Source: Kiritimatiellia bacterium
GTDB taxonomy: Bacteria; Verrucomicrobiota; Kiritimatiellia; RFP12; UBA3636
Direction of reading: 5' to 3'
Assembly: GCA_017481725.1 (NCBI GenBank)
Contig: JAFUOX010000055.1
Coordinates: 1-64,000 of the forward strand
DNA: 64,000 bases
Of this stretch, positions 7,314 to 16,473 are shown piece by piece (position 1 is the stretch's first letter; each line of letters begins with the position of its first letter). The notes below the pieces were generated by a model. The model saw only the letters and a list, made by a program, of their open reading frames with translations, had not been told where the DNA came from and did not search any database. The position numbers were made by a program, and so were the translations under genes.

Positions 7314-8603
7314 ATGCAAGAAGATATAATTATGCAGCTGCACCGTGGAGGAAAGGTTGGTACAGCTATTCCTAAACCAATAAAAACGGTGGATGATTTG
7401 TGTGTTGCCTACACACCAGGTGTTGCATTGCCAGTGAAGAAAATTGCACAAGATGAGGCACTGGCTTTTGATTACACAGCAAAGGGAGGTGTTGTTGCTG
7501 TGGTTTCTGATGGTACAGCGATTTTAGGTCTTGGAGATTTGGGGGCAACTGCATCAATTCCAGTTATGGAGGGTAAGGCAGTGTTGTTTAAAACCTTTGC
7601 TGATGTTAATGCATGGCCAGTTGTTTTAAATCATTGCCGTGAGAATGGAGAAAATACCGGTAAGACAGATCCTCAGCGTGTGATTGATGCGGTTATGGCG
7701 ATTGCACCAATGTATGGAGGCATCAATCTTGAGGATATAGCTTCTCCAGCATGCTTTGAGATAGAGGACCGTTTAAGCGAGCTATTAGATATTCCTGTAT
7801 TTCATGATGACCAGTGGGGTACAGCAGTAATTGTTAGTGCGGCTGTACGAAATTATGCGATTTATAGTGGTAAGGCACTAGAGGAATTGAAGGTGGTAAT
7901 CAGTGGTGCTGGTGCCGCTGGTACACGCATTCGTGATGTTCTTAAAGCTGCAGGTGTGAAAAGCGTAACAATGAGTGATATTGATGGCGTTATTTATAAG
8001 GGACGCCCATGCAATACAGAGCATCACGAACGCATCGCTGTTGATACAGAGGCACGAGTAATTTCTGAGGCACTCGTTGGTGCAGATGTTTTAATAGGTG
8101 TTTCTGCAGCAAATTGTATTAAGCCAGAGTGGGTGCTTGCAATGGCAGAAAATCCAGCAATTTTTGCAATGGCAAATCCAGATCCCGAGATTCGCCCAGA
8201 GGTAGTCGCAGAGGCTTTTGGTAATCGCCCTTATGTAATGGCAACTGGTCGCTCTGATTATCCAAATCAAATTAATAATGTTCTTTGTTTCCCATTTCTT
8301 TTCAGAGGAGCATTAGATGTTCGTGCTCGTAAGATTACTATGGGTATGAAGCTTGCTGCGTCTAAGGCTCTAGCTGAGGCAGCACATCGCCCTGTAGGAG
8401 AAGCAACAAAGGCATTATATCCAAATGAAATATTGGAGTTTGGGCGTAATTATATTATTCCAAAGCCATTTGATAAGGATATTTTGGTAGATGTCTCAGC
8501 TGCAGTGGCTCAAGCAGCAGTTGATGAGGGTGTTGCTAGGGTTGAGTCCTTTGATATTGAGGCATATAAACAACAGCTTCGTGATCGACAGAAAAACATG
8601 TAA
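7314..8603 (+). CDS. Malic enzyme (malate dehydrogenase, decarboxylating)
   Basis: 429 residues, the short bacterial form without a phosphotransacetylase domain. Motifs are [34 protein letters not shown] (metal ligands) and a Rossmann segment [13 protein letters not shown]. It converts malate to pyruvate and CO2 with NAD(P) reduction. The nicotinamide preference is not clear from sequence. It lies 16 bases after the acyltransferase gene and 17 before argS, so it is probably co-transcribed. Confidence 0.93.
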   Translation: MQEDIIMQLHRGGKVGTAIPKPIKTVDDLCVAYTPGVALPVKKIAQDEALAFDYTAKGGVVAVVSDGTAILGLGDLGATASIPVMEGKAVLFKTFADVNAWPVVLNHCRENGENTGKTDPQRVIDAVMAIAPMYGGINLEDIASPACFEIEDRLSELLDIPVFHDDQWGTAVIVSAAVRNYAIYSGKALEELKVVISGAGAAGTRIRDVLKAAGVKSVTMSDIDGVIYKGRPCNTEHHERIAVDTEARVISEALVGADVLIGVSAANCIKPEWVLAMAENPAIFAMANPDPEIRPEVVAEAFGNRPYVMATGRSDYPNQINNVLCFPFLFRGALDVRARKITMGMKLAASKALAEAAHRPVGEATKALYPNEILEFGRNYIIPKPFDKDILVDVSAAVAQAAVDEGVARVESFDIEAYKQQLRDRQKNM

Positions 8604-8620
8604 TTTTAAAGGAGTTATTT

Positions 8621-10366
8621 ATGGTAGCTACAGAATATAAACAAATTGATGAAGTACTTTCTACGTGGTTAAATGCACGCTTTCGTGAGGTTTTCCCAGA
8701 GACAGAAATTGGTGAAAATATTGGTCGTGTAATCCCATCTGCAAATGCAGCATTTGGTGATTTTCAGTGCAATGATGCGATGGCTCTTTCAAAGGTTTTG
8801 AAGCAGCCTCCACGCAATATTGCTACAAAGGTTGTTGAAGGGCTTGAATTGCCATCAATGATTTCAAAGCTTGAGATTGCTGGTCCAGGTTTTATAAATA
8901 TAACAATTTCTTCTGATTTTATTGCAGAGAGCTTGCTTGCAATGGCAGCAGCTGACAAGTGCGGCATCCCACAATGTGGTGTTGGCCACACCGTGGTTAT
9001 TGACTATTCAAGCCCTAATGTGGCAAAACCAATGCACATTGGTCACATCCGTTCAACAGTAATTGGCTCTGCAATTGATAAATTGCATCGAGCACTAGGC
9101 TATAACGTAATTGCCGATAATCATCTAGGCGACTGGGGAACACAGTTCGGCATTATCATTATGGGTTATCGTAACTTTGTTGACAAAGAGAAGCTTGCAT
9201 CTGAGCCAGCAACAGAGCTAGAGCGCTGCTATGTGCAGAGCTATGCCCGCGCAAAGGATGATGAAGAGTGGATGAATCGGTGCCGTGAGGAGCTGGTGAA
9301 GCTTCAGCAGGGCGATGAAGAGAATCTTGCTCTTTGGAAGGAATTTATCCGTCTTTCAATGATTGAGTTTAATCGCGTTTTTGCACGTCTTGGTGTAAAC
9401 TTTGATTTAACTCGTGGTGAGAGCTACTACCAGCCAGTATTGAAGAGCGTTGTTGACCGCCTAGAGGAGGCTGGTCTTGCTAAGGATAGCGAGGGAGCAA
9501 AGATTGTAGATCTTGAGGCAGAGAAGCTTGGCGTATGTATTGTGCGCAAGAGTGATGGTGGCTTTAACTATGCCACAACAGACATTGCCACAGTTGAGTC
9601 TCGTGTAACAGAGTTTAATCCAGAGAAGATTATCTACGTCACTGACGAGCGCCAGCAGCTACACTTTAAGCAGTTCTTTAATATCTGCCGCAAGATGAAT
9701 ATCGCACCTGAGAGCACAGCACTTGAGCATGTTTGGTTTGGCTTAATGCGTTTGCCAGAGGGCACATTCTCCACACGTCAGGGTAATGTAATCAAGCTAG
9801 AGGCTTTACTTGATGAAGCAGAGAGTCGTGCTCGTAAGATTATCTCAGAATCTCGCCCAGATATGCCAGAGGATGAGGCTGCTAAGCTTGCTGCTAAGAT
9901 TGGTATTGGTGCAGTAAAGTATTCAGATTTAAGCCAAGATCCTCGTACTATGATCACATTTACTTGGGATAAGGCACTTTCTCTTGATGGCAATTCTGGC
10001 CCATATTTGCAGTACGCACATGCTCGTATTCGTAGTGTGCTAGAGAAGTACAAGGCACAGTTCCCTGAGCTTGATTATGAGAGCTATCCAATTGTGCTTA
10101 ATGAGGATATTGAGCGTAGCCTAGCATTGAAGCTTGCAATGTATCCATCTGCAGTTAAGAAGGCAGCTCAAAGCTATCGCCCATGCGTGCTAGCGGATTA
10201 CCTCTATGAGCTTTCTCAACTCTATAGTAGCTTCTATCAGCGTGTGCCATTCCTTAAGGCAGATGAGGGCGTACGTGAGAGTCGCATCCGCATTTGCTCG
10301 ATTGTGGCAAAGGTTCTTTCTCAAGGACTTGGTATCCTTGGAATCGAAGCACCTGAGCGCATCTAA
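8621..10366 (+). CDS. argS: Arginyl-tRNA synthetase
   Basis: 581 residues, class I synthetase. The HIGH motif appears in SSPNVAKPMHIGHIRS (about residues 125-140), and the KMSK-equivalent is FSTRQGN. The N-terminal ArgRS additional domain and the C-terminal DALR anticodon-binding domain (HARIRSVLEKY onward) are in place. Ribosome binding site AAAGGAG. It is followed by a strong terminator. Confidence 0.97.
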   Translation: MVATEYKQIDEVLSTWLNARFREVFPETEIGENIGRVIPSANAAFGDFQCNDAMALSKVLKQPPRNIATKVVEGLELPSMISKLEIAGPGFINITISSDFIAESLLAMAAADKCGIPQCGVGHTVVIDYSSPNVAKPMHIGHIRSTVIGSAIDKLHRALGYNVIADNHLGDWGTQFGIIIMGYRNFVDKEKLASEPATELERCYVQSYARAKDDEEWMNRCREELVKLQQGDEENLALWKEFIRLSMIEFNRVFARLGVNFDLTRGESYYQPVLKSVVDRLEEAGLAKDSEGAKIVDLEAEKLGVCIVRKSDGGFNYATTDIATVESRVTEFNPEKIIYVTDERQQLHFKQFFNICRKMNIAPESTALEHVWFGLMRLPEGTFSTRQGNVIKLEALLDEAESRARKIISESRPDMPEDEAAKLAAKIGIGAVKYSDLSQDPRTMITFTWDKALSLDGNSGPYLQYAHARIRSVLEKYKAQFPELDYESYPIVLNEDIERSLALKLAMYPSAVKKAAQSYRPCVLADYLYELSQLYSSFYQRVPFLKADEGVRESRIRICSIVAKVLSQGLGILGIEAPERI

Positions 10367-10371
10367 ATTAC

Positions 10372-10406
10372 AAAAGGCTGAATGGCAAAAACCATTCAGC
10401 CTTTTT
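10372..10406 (+). terminator. Strong intrinsic terminator after argS
   Basis: A perfect 14-base stem, AAAAGGCTGAATGG (10372-10385), pairs with CCATTCAGCCTTTT. The loop is CAAAAA and the stem ends in a T run. It should end transcription of the lpxL-like, malic enzyme and argS unit. Confidence 0.92.
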
Positions 10407-10438
10407 AAGTATATGTGCTGCTTCGTCCACCATTTAAA

Positions 10439-10477
10439 TTATTGCACGACTAAATCCACCAAAAGAGGTGCATTTAC
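10439..10477. repeat. Palindromic element related to 53062-53087
   Basis: TAAATCCACC (10451-10460) faces GGTGCATTTA (10467-10476) around AAAAGA. The same right arm, and the left arm with one change, occur at 53062-53087 around CAATGA. The adjoining ATTGCACGACTAA (10441-10453) also occurs at 16372-16384 in front of clpC. Its role is unknown. Confidence 0.5.
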
Positions 10478-10527
10478 TTTTGCAAATTACACAATTTTTT
10501 CATTTTAGTGTGAATAAAAAATGTGTA

Positions 10528-10556
10528 TAGACACCATTCTTATTATTTGGTAAAAT
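10528..10556 (+). promoter_or_regulatory. Promoter of the CoA-transferase gene
   Basis: TAGACA (10528-10533), a 17-base spacer and TAAAAT (10551-10556), preceded by TGG (an extended -10). It lies 25 bases upstream of the start codon and downstream of the argS terminator. Confidence 0.65.
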
Positions 10557-10581
10557 ATAAGTTTAAATTTCAAGGTTTTTT

Positions 10582-12165
10582 ATGCTTACTTCATTAACTA
10601 ATAAGAAAAACAAAATATTTTCAATAGCAGATGCCATGCTATTAATTAAGGATGGTGATACTATTGTAACTAGTGGCTTTACGGGTACTGGCTCTCCAGA
10701 AACTCTCTTTCGCGGTTTGGCAAGAAGGTTTAAAGAGACAGGTTCTCCTCGTAATTTGACATATACATTTCCAGCAGCACCAGGCGATGGTAACCAGCGT
10801 GGTGTTAATAGCATTGCCCTTGAAGGTTTAGTTAAGCGTGTGATTTTTGGTCACATAGGAATGATTCCTGCACTGCAAAAGCTTATCGTTGAAAATAAGG
10901 CAGAGGGGTATAATCTTCCTCTTGGTGTTATTGCACAGCTATATCGTGATATTGCTGCAGGTAAGCCTGGTACTCTTACTTCTGTTGGTTTGGGAACCTT
11001 TGCTGACCCAGATTTTGGTGGTGGCAAAATGAATGCTTCCTCCACAGATGATTTAGTGAAGAAAATAGATATAGAAGGTCAGCAATATTTGCTTTATAAA
11101 TGCTTCCCTCTTAATATTGCTCTTGTTCGTGGAACAACTGCTGACCCAGATGGTAATGTTTCTTTGGAGCATGAGGCTCTAAACCATGGTTTGCGTGCAA
11201 TAGCAGCCGCCGTACATAATTCAGGCGGTAAGGTAATTGTACAAGTGAAGAAGATTGTTGAAAATGGCATGCTAACTGGTCGCCAAATTCATCTTCCTGC
11301 TTGCTTGGTAGATGCAGTTGTAATTTCAGAAGAGCGTGGTGATGACGCACAGACATATCTTGATTATTTCAATCCAACCTTCTGCGGTGATATGCGTGTG
11401 CCAATGAATGAAATACCAATGATGCCACTTACAGAGCGCAAGGTTATCGCTCGTCGTGGAGCAATGGAGCTTTCTACTGATGCACTAGTAAATCTAGGTA
11501 TTGGTATACCAGAGGGTGTTGCTTCTGTAGCTGCAGAGGAGGGATTGAGCAAAACCTTTACTCTAACAACAGAGGCTGGTGTAATTGGTGGTGTGCCATG
11601 TGGTGGCTTAAACTTTGGTGTTTCCTATAACCCAGAGGCATTCTTTGCTATTGGTGACCAATTTGATTTGTATGATGGCGGTGGTATTGATGCCGCATTC
11701 TTGGGCTTGGCACAGGTAGATGAAGAAGGGAATATCAACGTAAGTAAATTTGGAACAAAGATTCCAGGCTTTGGAGGTTTTATTAATATTAGCCAAAATT
11801 CCAAGAAGGTGGTATTTATGGGAACCTTCACAGCTGGTGGGCTTGAGGTGAAGATTGACGATGGTAAGCTAACTATTGTTAAAGAGGGTAAAGCACGTAA
11901 GTTCGTTAGAAATTTAGAACAGCGTACCTTCAATGGTAAGCTTGCAGCAAAGAAAAATGCAAATGTTCTTTATGTTACAGAACGTTGTGTTTTTAAATTG
12001 ACAATTGATGGACTTGAGTTAATTGAGGTTGCTCCTGGAATTGATATTGAACGCGACATTATTGCGAATATGGATTTCCGTCCAATTATAAAAAATCCTC
12101 GACCTATGGATGAACGCATATTTATGAATCAGCCAATGGGTTTAAAGGCAGATGAATTGTATTAA
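10582..12165 (+). CDS. Acyl-CoA:acetate/propionate CoA-transferase
   Basis: 527 residues, a fused alpha+beta class I CoA-transferase like propionate CoA-transferase or E. coli YdiF. The catalytic glutamate is Glu331 in TLTTEAGVIGG. An N-terminal glycine-rich block (SGFTGTGSPETL) matches the CoA-transferase alpha half. It moves CoA between short-chain acyl-CoA and a carboxylate, typically in propionate, acetate or butyrate fermentation. It has its own promoter and terminator-bounded position. The substrate cannot be fixed from sequence. Confidence 0.9.
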   Translation: MLTSLTNKKNKIFSIADAMLLIKDGDTIVTSGFTGTGSPETLFRGLARRFKETGSPRNLTYTFPAAPGDGNQRGVNSIALEGLVKRVIFGHIGMIPALQKLIVENKAEGYNLPLGVIAQLYRDIAAGKPGTLTSVGLGTFADPDFGGGKMNASSTDDLVKKIDIEGQQYLLYKCFPLNIALVRGTTADPDGNVSLEHEALNHGLRAIAAAVHNSGGKVIVQVKKIVENGMLTGRQIHLPACLVDAVVISEERGDDAQTYLDYFNPTFCGDMRVPMNEIPMMPLTERKVIARRGAMELSTDALVNLGIGIPEGVASVAAEEGLSKTFTLTTEAGVIGGVPCGGLNFGVSYNPEAFFAIGDQFDLYDGGGIDAAFLGLAQVDEEGNINVSKFGTKIPGFGGFINISQNSKKVVFMGTFTAGGLEVKIDDGKLTIVKEGKARKFVRNLEQRTFNGKLAAKKNANVLYVTERCVFKLTIDGLELIEVAPGIDIERDIIANMDFRPIIKNPRPMDERIFMNQPMGLKADELY

Positions 12166-12203
12166 AATGCTTTTGCCTAAGAATTTAAGGTTTGTGAGAA
12201 GAT

Positions 12204-13004
12204 ATGTATAAGGTTACCGTAATTACACCAAGCTATAATTCAGCAAAATTTATCGAAATTTGCATTAAGAGTATTGCAGCACAGCGTAGTGATACATTTA
12301 AGGTGCGTCACATTATTATGGATGGCGGAAGCACAGATGAAACAGCAGAGGTTGTTAAACAATATCTTGGTGAGGATACTGAATTTATTTCTAAGCGCGA
12401 TAAAGGTCCAGCAGATGCTATTAATCAAGGCTTTGCTCTTTCAAATAGTGATTATGTGTGTTGGTTAAACGCAGATGATGTTTATGAGCCTGGTGCTTTA
12501 GAGCGTGCAGCATCTGTTTTAGATGCTAATAAAAAAGCATCTTTTTGCTTTGGAAATTGTCCTATCATCAACGAACATGGAAATGAGATTCGCAAGTTTA
12601 TAACTAGATTTAAAGAGTTCTTTTTTCCAATTTCTTCAAAGGTTGTAATCCAAACTCTTAACTATATTTCACAACCTTCTGTTCTTTTTAGAACATCAGC
12701 TGTGCGTGAGGTAGGTGATCTTCGCTTAGATTTAACAGCTGCATGGGATTATGATTTCTTACTCCGTTTGTGGAATATAGGCCCAGCTGTTAGAATAAAG
12801 GCAACACAAGCATATTTTAGATGGACCCCACATTCTATTAGTGGACAAAATTTTGAGCGTCAATTTAAAGAAGAATTTGATTCTGCGGTCCGTCAGGCAG
12901 GGTATTGGAAGCCATGGATTTGGATTCATTGGTTCTGTATTAAGTTTATAATTCTATTGTACACTATAATGACTTTAAAGCATAGAAAGGCTGTAAAAGC
13001 ATGA
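12204..13004 (+). CDS. Family 2 glycosyltransferase
   Basis: 266 residues, GT-A fold. Seen are the VITPSYNSAKFIE start, MDGGSTDET and the LNADDVY metal-binding motif near residue 92, followed by a W-D-YDFLLRLW block. The C-terminus carries a hydrophobic helix (WFCIKFIILLYTIM), so it probably sits at the inner membrane. Its last 4 bases overlap the next glycosyltransferase (ATGA). The two probably act in sequence on one glycan; the acceptor is unknown. Confidence 0.9.
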   Translation: MYKVTVITPSYNSAKFIEICIKSIAAQRSDTFKVRHIIMDGGSTDETAEVVKQYLGEDTEFISKRDKGPADAINQGFALSNSDYVCWLNADDVYEPGALERAASVLDANKKASFCFGNCPIINEHGNEIRKFITRFKEFFFPISSKVVIQTLNYISQPSVLFRTSAVREVGDLRLDLTAAWDYDFLLRLWNIGPAVRIKATQAYFRWTPHSISGQNFERQFKEEFDSAVRQAGYWKPWIWIHWFCIKFIILLYTIMTLKHRKAVKA

Positions 13005-14230
13005 AGATAGGTGTTAATGCTTTATTTTTGATTCCTGGAGAGGTTGGCGGAACAGAAACATATTTAAGAAAAATACTTTCAAAGCTACCTCAATTAGCAC
13101 CAGAGCATGAATTTGTTGTTTTTGCAAATGAAGAAAATCGCAATATGCTTGCACGCGATTTGTCTGAGTATTCTAATGTATCAATAATAGATACACGCAT
13201 TAAAGCAACCTCTCGTTTGAGAAGAGTTTTGCATGAGCAGTTTGTTTTACCGAAGGTGGTTGCTTCACAGAATCTAGATGTTCTTTGGAATCCTGGTAAT
13301 GTTTGCCCATTGTATAAGCATGTTTGTCCATATGTGACAACAATTCATGATATGCAATATGTGACTCATCCAGAGGATTTTACTAAGGCTGGTCTATTCT
13401 TTATGAAGCATTTTACTCCGAAGGCAATTTCTAAGAGTGATGCGATAATAACAATTTCTGAATTTTCTCGTCAGGAAATAGTAAAGCACTCAAAAGTAAA
13501 GGTCGATAGAGTACACGTCGTGCTTTCAGCAGTAGCAAAGAATTTTTCTAATTCAATGGATTTAGATTTTATTAAGGAGCGCAAGCTGGCACTTCTTCAT
13601 TCAACAGATCCTTATTTGTTGGTTGTTGCAAATAGCTATCCACATAAGAGTATTGAGACAGCAATCGAAGCCTTTGGAAAATTAAATGCTGCTGGCACGA
13701 TGAATCTAGTAATTCTTGGTCGCCCTAGACTTGGCGAGCCAGCGGTTCAAGCAGCTATTGATGCTTTACCAGACCCAAGCCGCGTAATTCGCTTACATTA
13801 TGTTGTTGAGAGCGATTTGCGTGCATTGTATCAAGGTGCTGCTGTATTTGTTTTCCCTTCGAAATATGAGGGCTTTGGATTGCCTGTGTTAGAGGGTATG
13901 CAAGCAGGAGTTCCTGTTGTTGCTGCAAAGATTGCTTCTGTGCCAGAGGTTGGTGGAGATGTAATTGAGTATTTTAAGCCAAGTGATTCTGATGATTTGG
14001 TTGTAGCTATTAATAAGGTGTTCAATAAAAGCGATGCTCAACGAGAAGCACAAATTTTGGCACAAAAGCAACGTGCGGAGCGCTTTACTTGGGAAGAGTC
14101 AGCAAAGAATACACTTGCGGTTATTTTAGATGCTGCAGCATTGGGTTCTGCTGCTAATAAGGCTAAAAAAACGAAAAAGTCAAACCATAAGGATAGCAGT
14201 GTTCCTTTGATTGGTACCCTTGAAAATTAA
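13001..14230 (+). CDS. Family 4 glycosyltransferase
   Basis: 409 residues, GT-B fold. The N-terminal GVNALFLIPGEVGGTETYL and the C-terminal donor-site block FVFPSKYEGFGLPVLEGMQAG with its E-x7-E pattern are typical of GT4 mannosyl/glucosyl transferases. The last 30 residues are Lys-rich. Translationally coupled to the GT2 gene before it. Confidence 0.93.
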   Translation: MKIGVNALFLIPGEVGGTETYLRKILSKLPQLAPEHEFVVFANEENRNMLARDLSEYSNVSIIDTRIKATSRLRRVLHEQFVLPKVVASQNLDVLWNPGNVCPLYKHVCPYVTTIHDMQYVTHPEDFTKAGLFFMKHFTPKAISKSDAIITISEFSRQEIVKHSKVKVDRVHVVLSAVAKNFSNSMDLDFIKERKLALLHSTDPYLLVVANSYPHKSIETAIEAFGKLNAAGTMNLVILGRPRLGEPAVQAAIDALPDPSRVIRLHYVVESDLRALYQGAAVFVFPSKYEGFGLPVLEGMQAGVPVVAAKIASVPEVGGDVIEYFKPSDSDDLVVAINKVFNKSDAQREAQILAQKQRAERFTWEESAKNTLAVILDAAALGSAANKAKKTKKSNHKDSSVPLIGTLEN

Positions 14231-14260
14231 TTTATAGTATAGAAGCTTTTGGAGCAAGTT

Positions 14261-14845
14261 ATGGAAAAAAAGGTTTACATTATTAGTGTTTTAATTCAAG
14301 ACCGAATTGGTATTATTCGTGATGTAACAGGCTGCGTAACTGAGCTTGGCGGAAACCTCACTGATTTAAACCAAATCGTTATGGGTGGCGTTTTTTCTCT
14401 AAATTGTTTGGCTGAATTTGAGGGCGAAATAGAGGTCTTTGTTATTCAAGAAAAATTAAACCAATTTTTCTCTGACACACCTGATGCTGTTAGAATTACT
14501 GCTGCAAATTCAAAGGCCGTTTCTTCTGCTCACAAGCTTGATAATAGTAAGTATTATGTTGCTGCTATTTCAGGACCAGACCAGCCAGGACGTATTTATT
14601 TGATTACAAAGTTATTTGCTTCTTATGGTGTTAATGTTGAGGATTGGCGCCACGATTTGTCTGATAAGAATAACGCTTTAACTATTGGACTTATCACAAT
14701 TCCAGAGAATTGTAACCTAACTCAGCTCCAAGCAGAGCTTCGTGAAATTATGTCACCATTTGGTGTAAGCTGTAGCATTCGCCATGAAAATATCTTTAGA
14801 GCAACTAATGAGGTTGGTCCTATTAGTGCTTTGCTAACTCGCTAA
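14261..14845 (+). CDS. Double ACT-domain regulatory protein
   Basis: 194 residues from the ATG at 14261, which has GGAG six bases upstream; the frame also opens at a TTG at 14249, which is less likely. Two ACT domains (about 1-85 and 95-180) start YIISVLIQDRIGIIRDVTG and YVAAISGPDQPGRIYLITK. It resembles GcvR/UPF0237 proteins. The ACT fold binds small ligands such as amino acids. It is paired with a UPF0210 gene 28 bases downstream, a well-known conserved pair of unknown function. Confidence 0.85.
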   Translation: MEKKVYIISVLIQDRIGIIRDVTGCVTELGGNLTDLNQIVMGGVFSLNCLAEFEGEIEVFVIQEKLNQFFSDTPDAVRITAANSKAVSSAHKLDNSKYYVAAISGPDQPGRIYLITKLFASYGVNVEDWRHDLSDKNNALTIGLITIPENCNLTQLQAELREIMSPFGVSCSIRHENIFRATNEVGPISALLTR

Positions 14846-14873
14846 TATCCATTTTTTAAGGAGAGTATTTGAA

Positions 14874-16247
14874 ATGAGAAGTACTTCAGATTTGTCTGCC
14901 ACATTAAGAATGATTGGCGAAGAGAATTTAGACGTTAGAACAGTTACACTTGGAGTCAATCTTAACGTTTGTGCTGATAGTGACCCAAAGAAGATGACTG
15001 AGGCTGTGTATGAGCGCATTTGCCGTAATGCTGAGAAGCTTGTTTCTACAGCAGATGAGGTTGGTGCACAATATGGTGTTGAGATTGTAAATAAGCGCCT
15101 TGCTATTTCTCCTGCATCTGTTCTTTTGGAAAGACATGACCATGCCACAGCTGTTGAGCTTGCAAAGGCACTTGATCGTGCTTGTGAGACAGTTGGTATC
15201 AACCTACTCGGTGGCTTTACCGCTCTTGTACAAAAGGGTATGACAAGAGGAGAGCGCATTCTTATTGAGTCACTACCAGCTGCACTTGCTGCTACAAAGC
15301 ATGTTTGTGCATCAGTTAATATTGGCACAACAAAGGCAGGTATTAATGTAGATGCAGTTTACCTAGTTGCTAAGCAGATTGTAGAGGTAGCACAGGCAAC
15401 GAAATCAGATAATGGCTTTGGTGCCGCAAAGCTTGTTGTTTTTGCAAATCAGCCAGAGGATAATCCTTTTATGGCAGGAGCTTTACTTGGTCCAGGTGAG
15501 CCAGAGACTGTAATTAACGTTGGTGTAAGCGGTCCTGGTGTTGTTAAGCGTGCTTTGGATCGATTGTTTGCTAGAAAGCCAAACGCAACCTTTGATGAGA
15601 TTGCTGAGGAGGCAAAGCACACTGCTTATCGTGTAACCCGCGTTGGTGAGCTAGTTGGTCACGAGGTTGCTGCACGCTTGGGTGTTCGCTTTGGTGTTGT
15701 TGATTTGGCTCTTGCACCTACACCAAAGGTTGGTGATTCAGTAGGCGAAATCTATCAAGCAATGGGTCTAAGCAAAATTGGTGCTCCTGGCACAACAGCT
15801 GCTGTTATGATGCTTAACGATGCTGTGAAGAAGGGTGGCTCTTTTGCTTCTGTTGCAGTAGGTGGATTGTCTGGAGCATTTATTCCTGTGATGGAGGATC
15901 ATGCTCTATCACAGGCAGTTACAGATGGAACTCTTACACTTGAGAAGCTTGAGGCAATGACAGCAGTTTGCTCTGTTGGTCTAGATATGATTATGCTTCC
16001 TGGTGATACAACACCAGAGACAATTGCTGGCATTATCCTTGATGAGGCTGCAATTGGTGTTACAAACCGTAAGACAACTGCTGTTCGTGTAATCCCTGTT
16101 CCTGGTGCAAAGGTTGGTGATTCATTTGATTTTGGTGGCCTATTTGGCGGTGGAACTGTAACGGCTCCTGTTTGCCAAGATGGGAATGCTGCATTTGTTA
16201 AGCGAGGTGGACATATTCCTGCACCAATTCATAGCCTAAGTAATTAG
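14874..16247 (+). CDS. UPF0210/DUF711 family protein
   Basis: 457 residues, full length for UPF0210 (PFL family). Typical segments include TLRMIGEENLDVRTVTLG, NIGTTKAGINVDAV and GLDMIMLPGDT. Structures in the family resemble glycyl-radical (PFL-like) barrels, but no glycyl-radical motif is visible and the activity is unknown. AAGGAGAG precedes the start. It probably works with the ACT protein before it. Confidence 0.92.
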   Translation: MRSTSDLSATLRMIGEENLDVRTVTLGVNLNVCADSDPKKMTEAVYERICRNAEKLVSTADEVGAQYGVEIVNKRLAISPASVLLERHDHATAVELAKALDRACETVGINLLGGFTALVQKGMTRGERILIESLPAALAATKHVCASVNIGTTKAGINVDAVYLVAKQIVEVAQATKSDNGFGAAKLVVFANQPEDNPFMAGALLGPGEPETVINVGVSGPGVVKRALDRLFARKPNATFDEIAEEAKHTAYRVTRVGELVGHEVAARLGVRFGVVDLALAPTPKVGDSVGEIYQAMGLSKIGAPGTTAAVMMLNDAVKKGGSFASVAVGGLSGAFIPVMEDHALSQAVTDGTLTLEKLEAMTAVCSVGLDMIMLPGDTTPETIAGIILDEAAIGVTNRKTTAVRVIPVPGAKVGDSFDFGGLFGGGTVTAPVCQDGNAAFVKRGGHIPAPIHSLSN

Positions 16248-16278
16248 AATATTAGTGTTTTCTCCAATTGACTAGGTG

Positions 16279-16318
16279 TTAGGGTGTGATGATAAAAGCA
16301 TTACACCCTAAATATTTT
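16279..16318 (+). terminator. Terminator after UPF0210 gene
   Basis: TTAGGGTGTGATG (16279-16291) pairs with CATTACACCCTAA (16299-16311), with one G-T pair and a 7-base loop. It is followed by ATATTTTC. The stem is strong and the U tract is short. Confidence 0.6.
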
Positions 16319-16413
16319 CAGTAGTGGTATAATTAACCAAATTTTTTTGATAATCATGCATTATAATGCCGATTGCACGACTAAGTTGGAGCATTGAGGC
16401 ATAATTTAGGTTC

Positions 16414-16450
16414 TTGTATTTGGTTTTTGGGTTTGTTATAATATAACAAA
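16414..16450 (+). promoter_or_regulatory. clpC promoter with palindromic operator on the -10 box
   Basis: TTGTAT (16414-16419), 17 bases and TATAAT (16437-16442). The -10 box lies inside a perfect palindrome, TTTGTTATAATATAACAAA (16432-16450; 9-base arms around a central A). A repressor bound there would block RNA polymerase. Genes of this class are stress-regulated (CtsR or HrcA in Gram-positives), but this palindrome matches neither known site. Confidence 0.6.
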
Positions 16451-16473
16451 AAAGAATTTGTAGAGGGAAAAAT

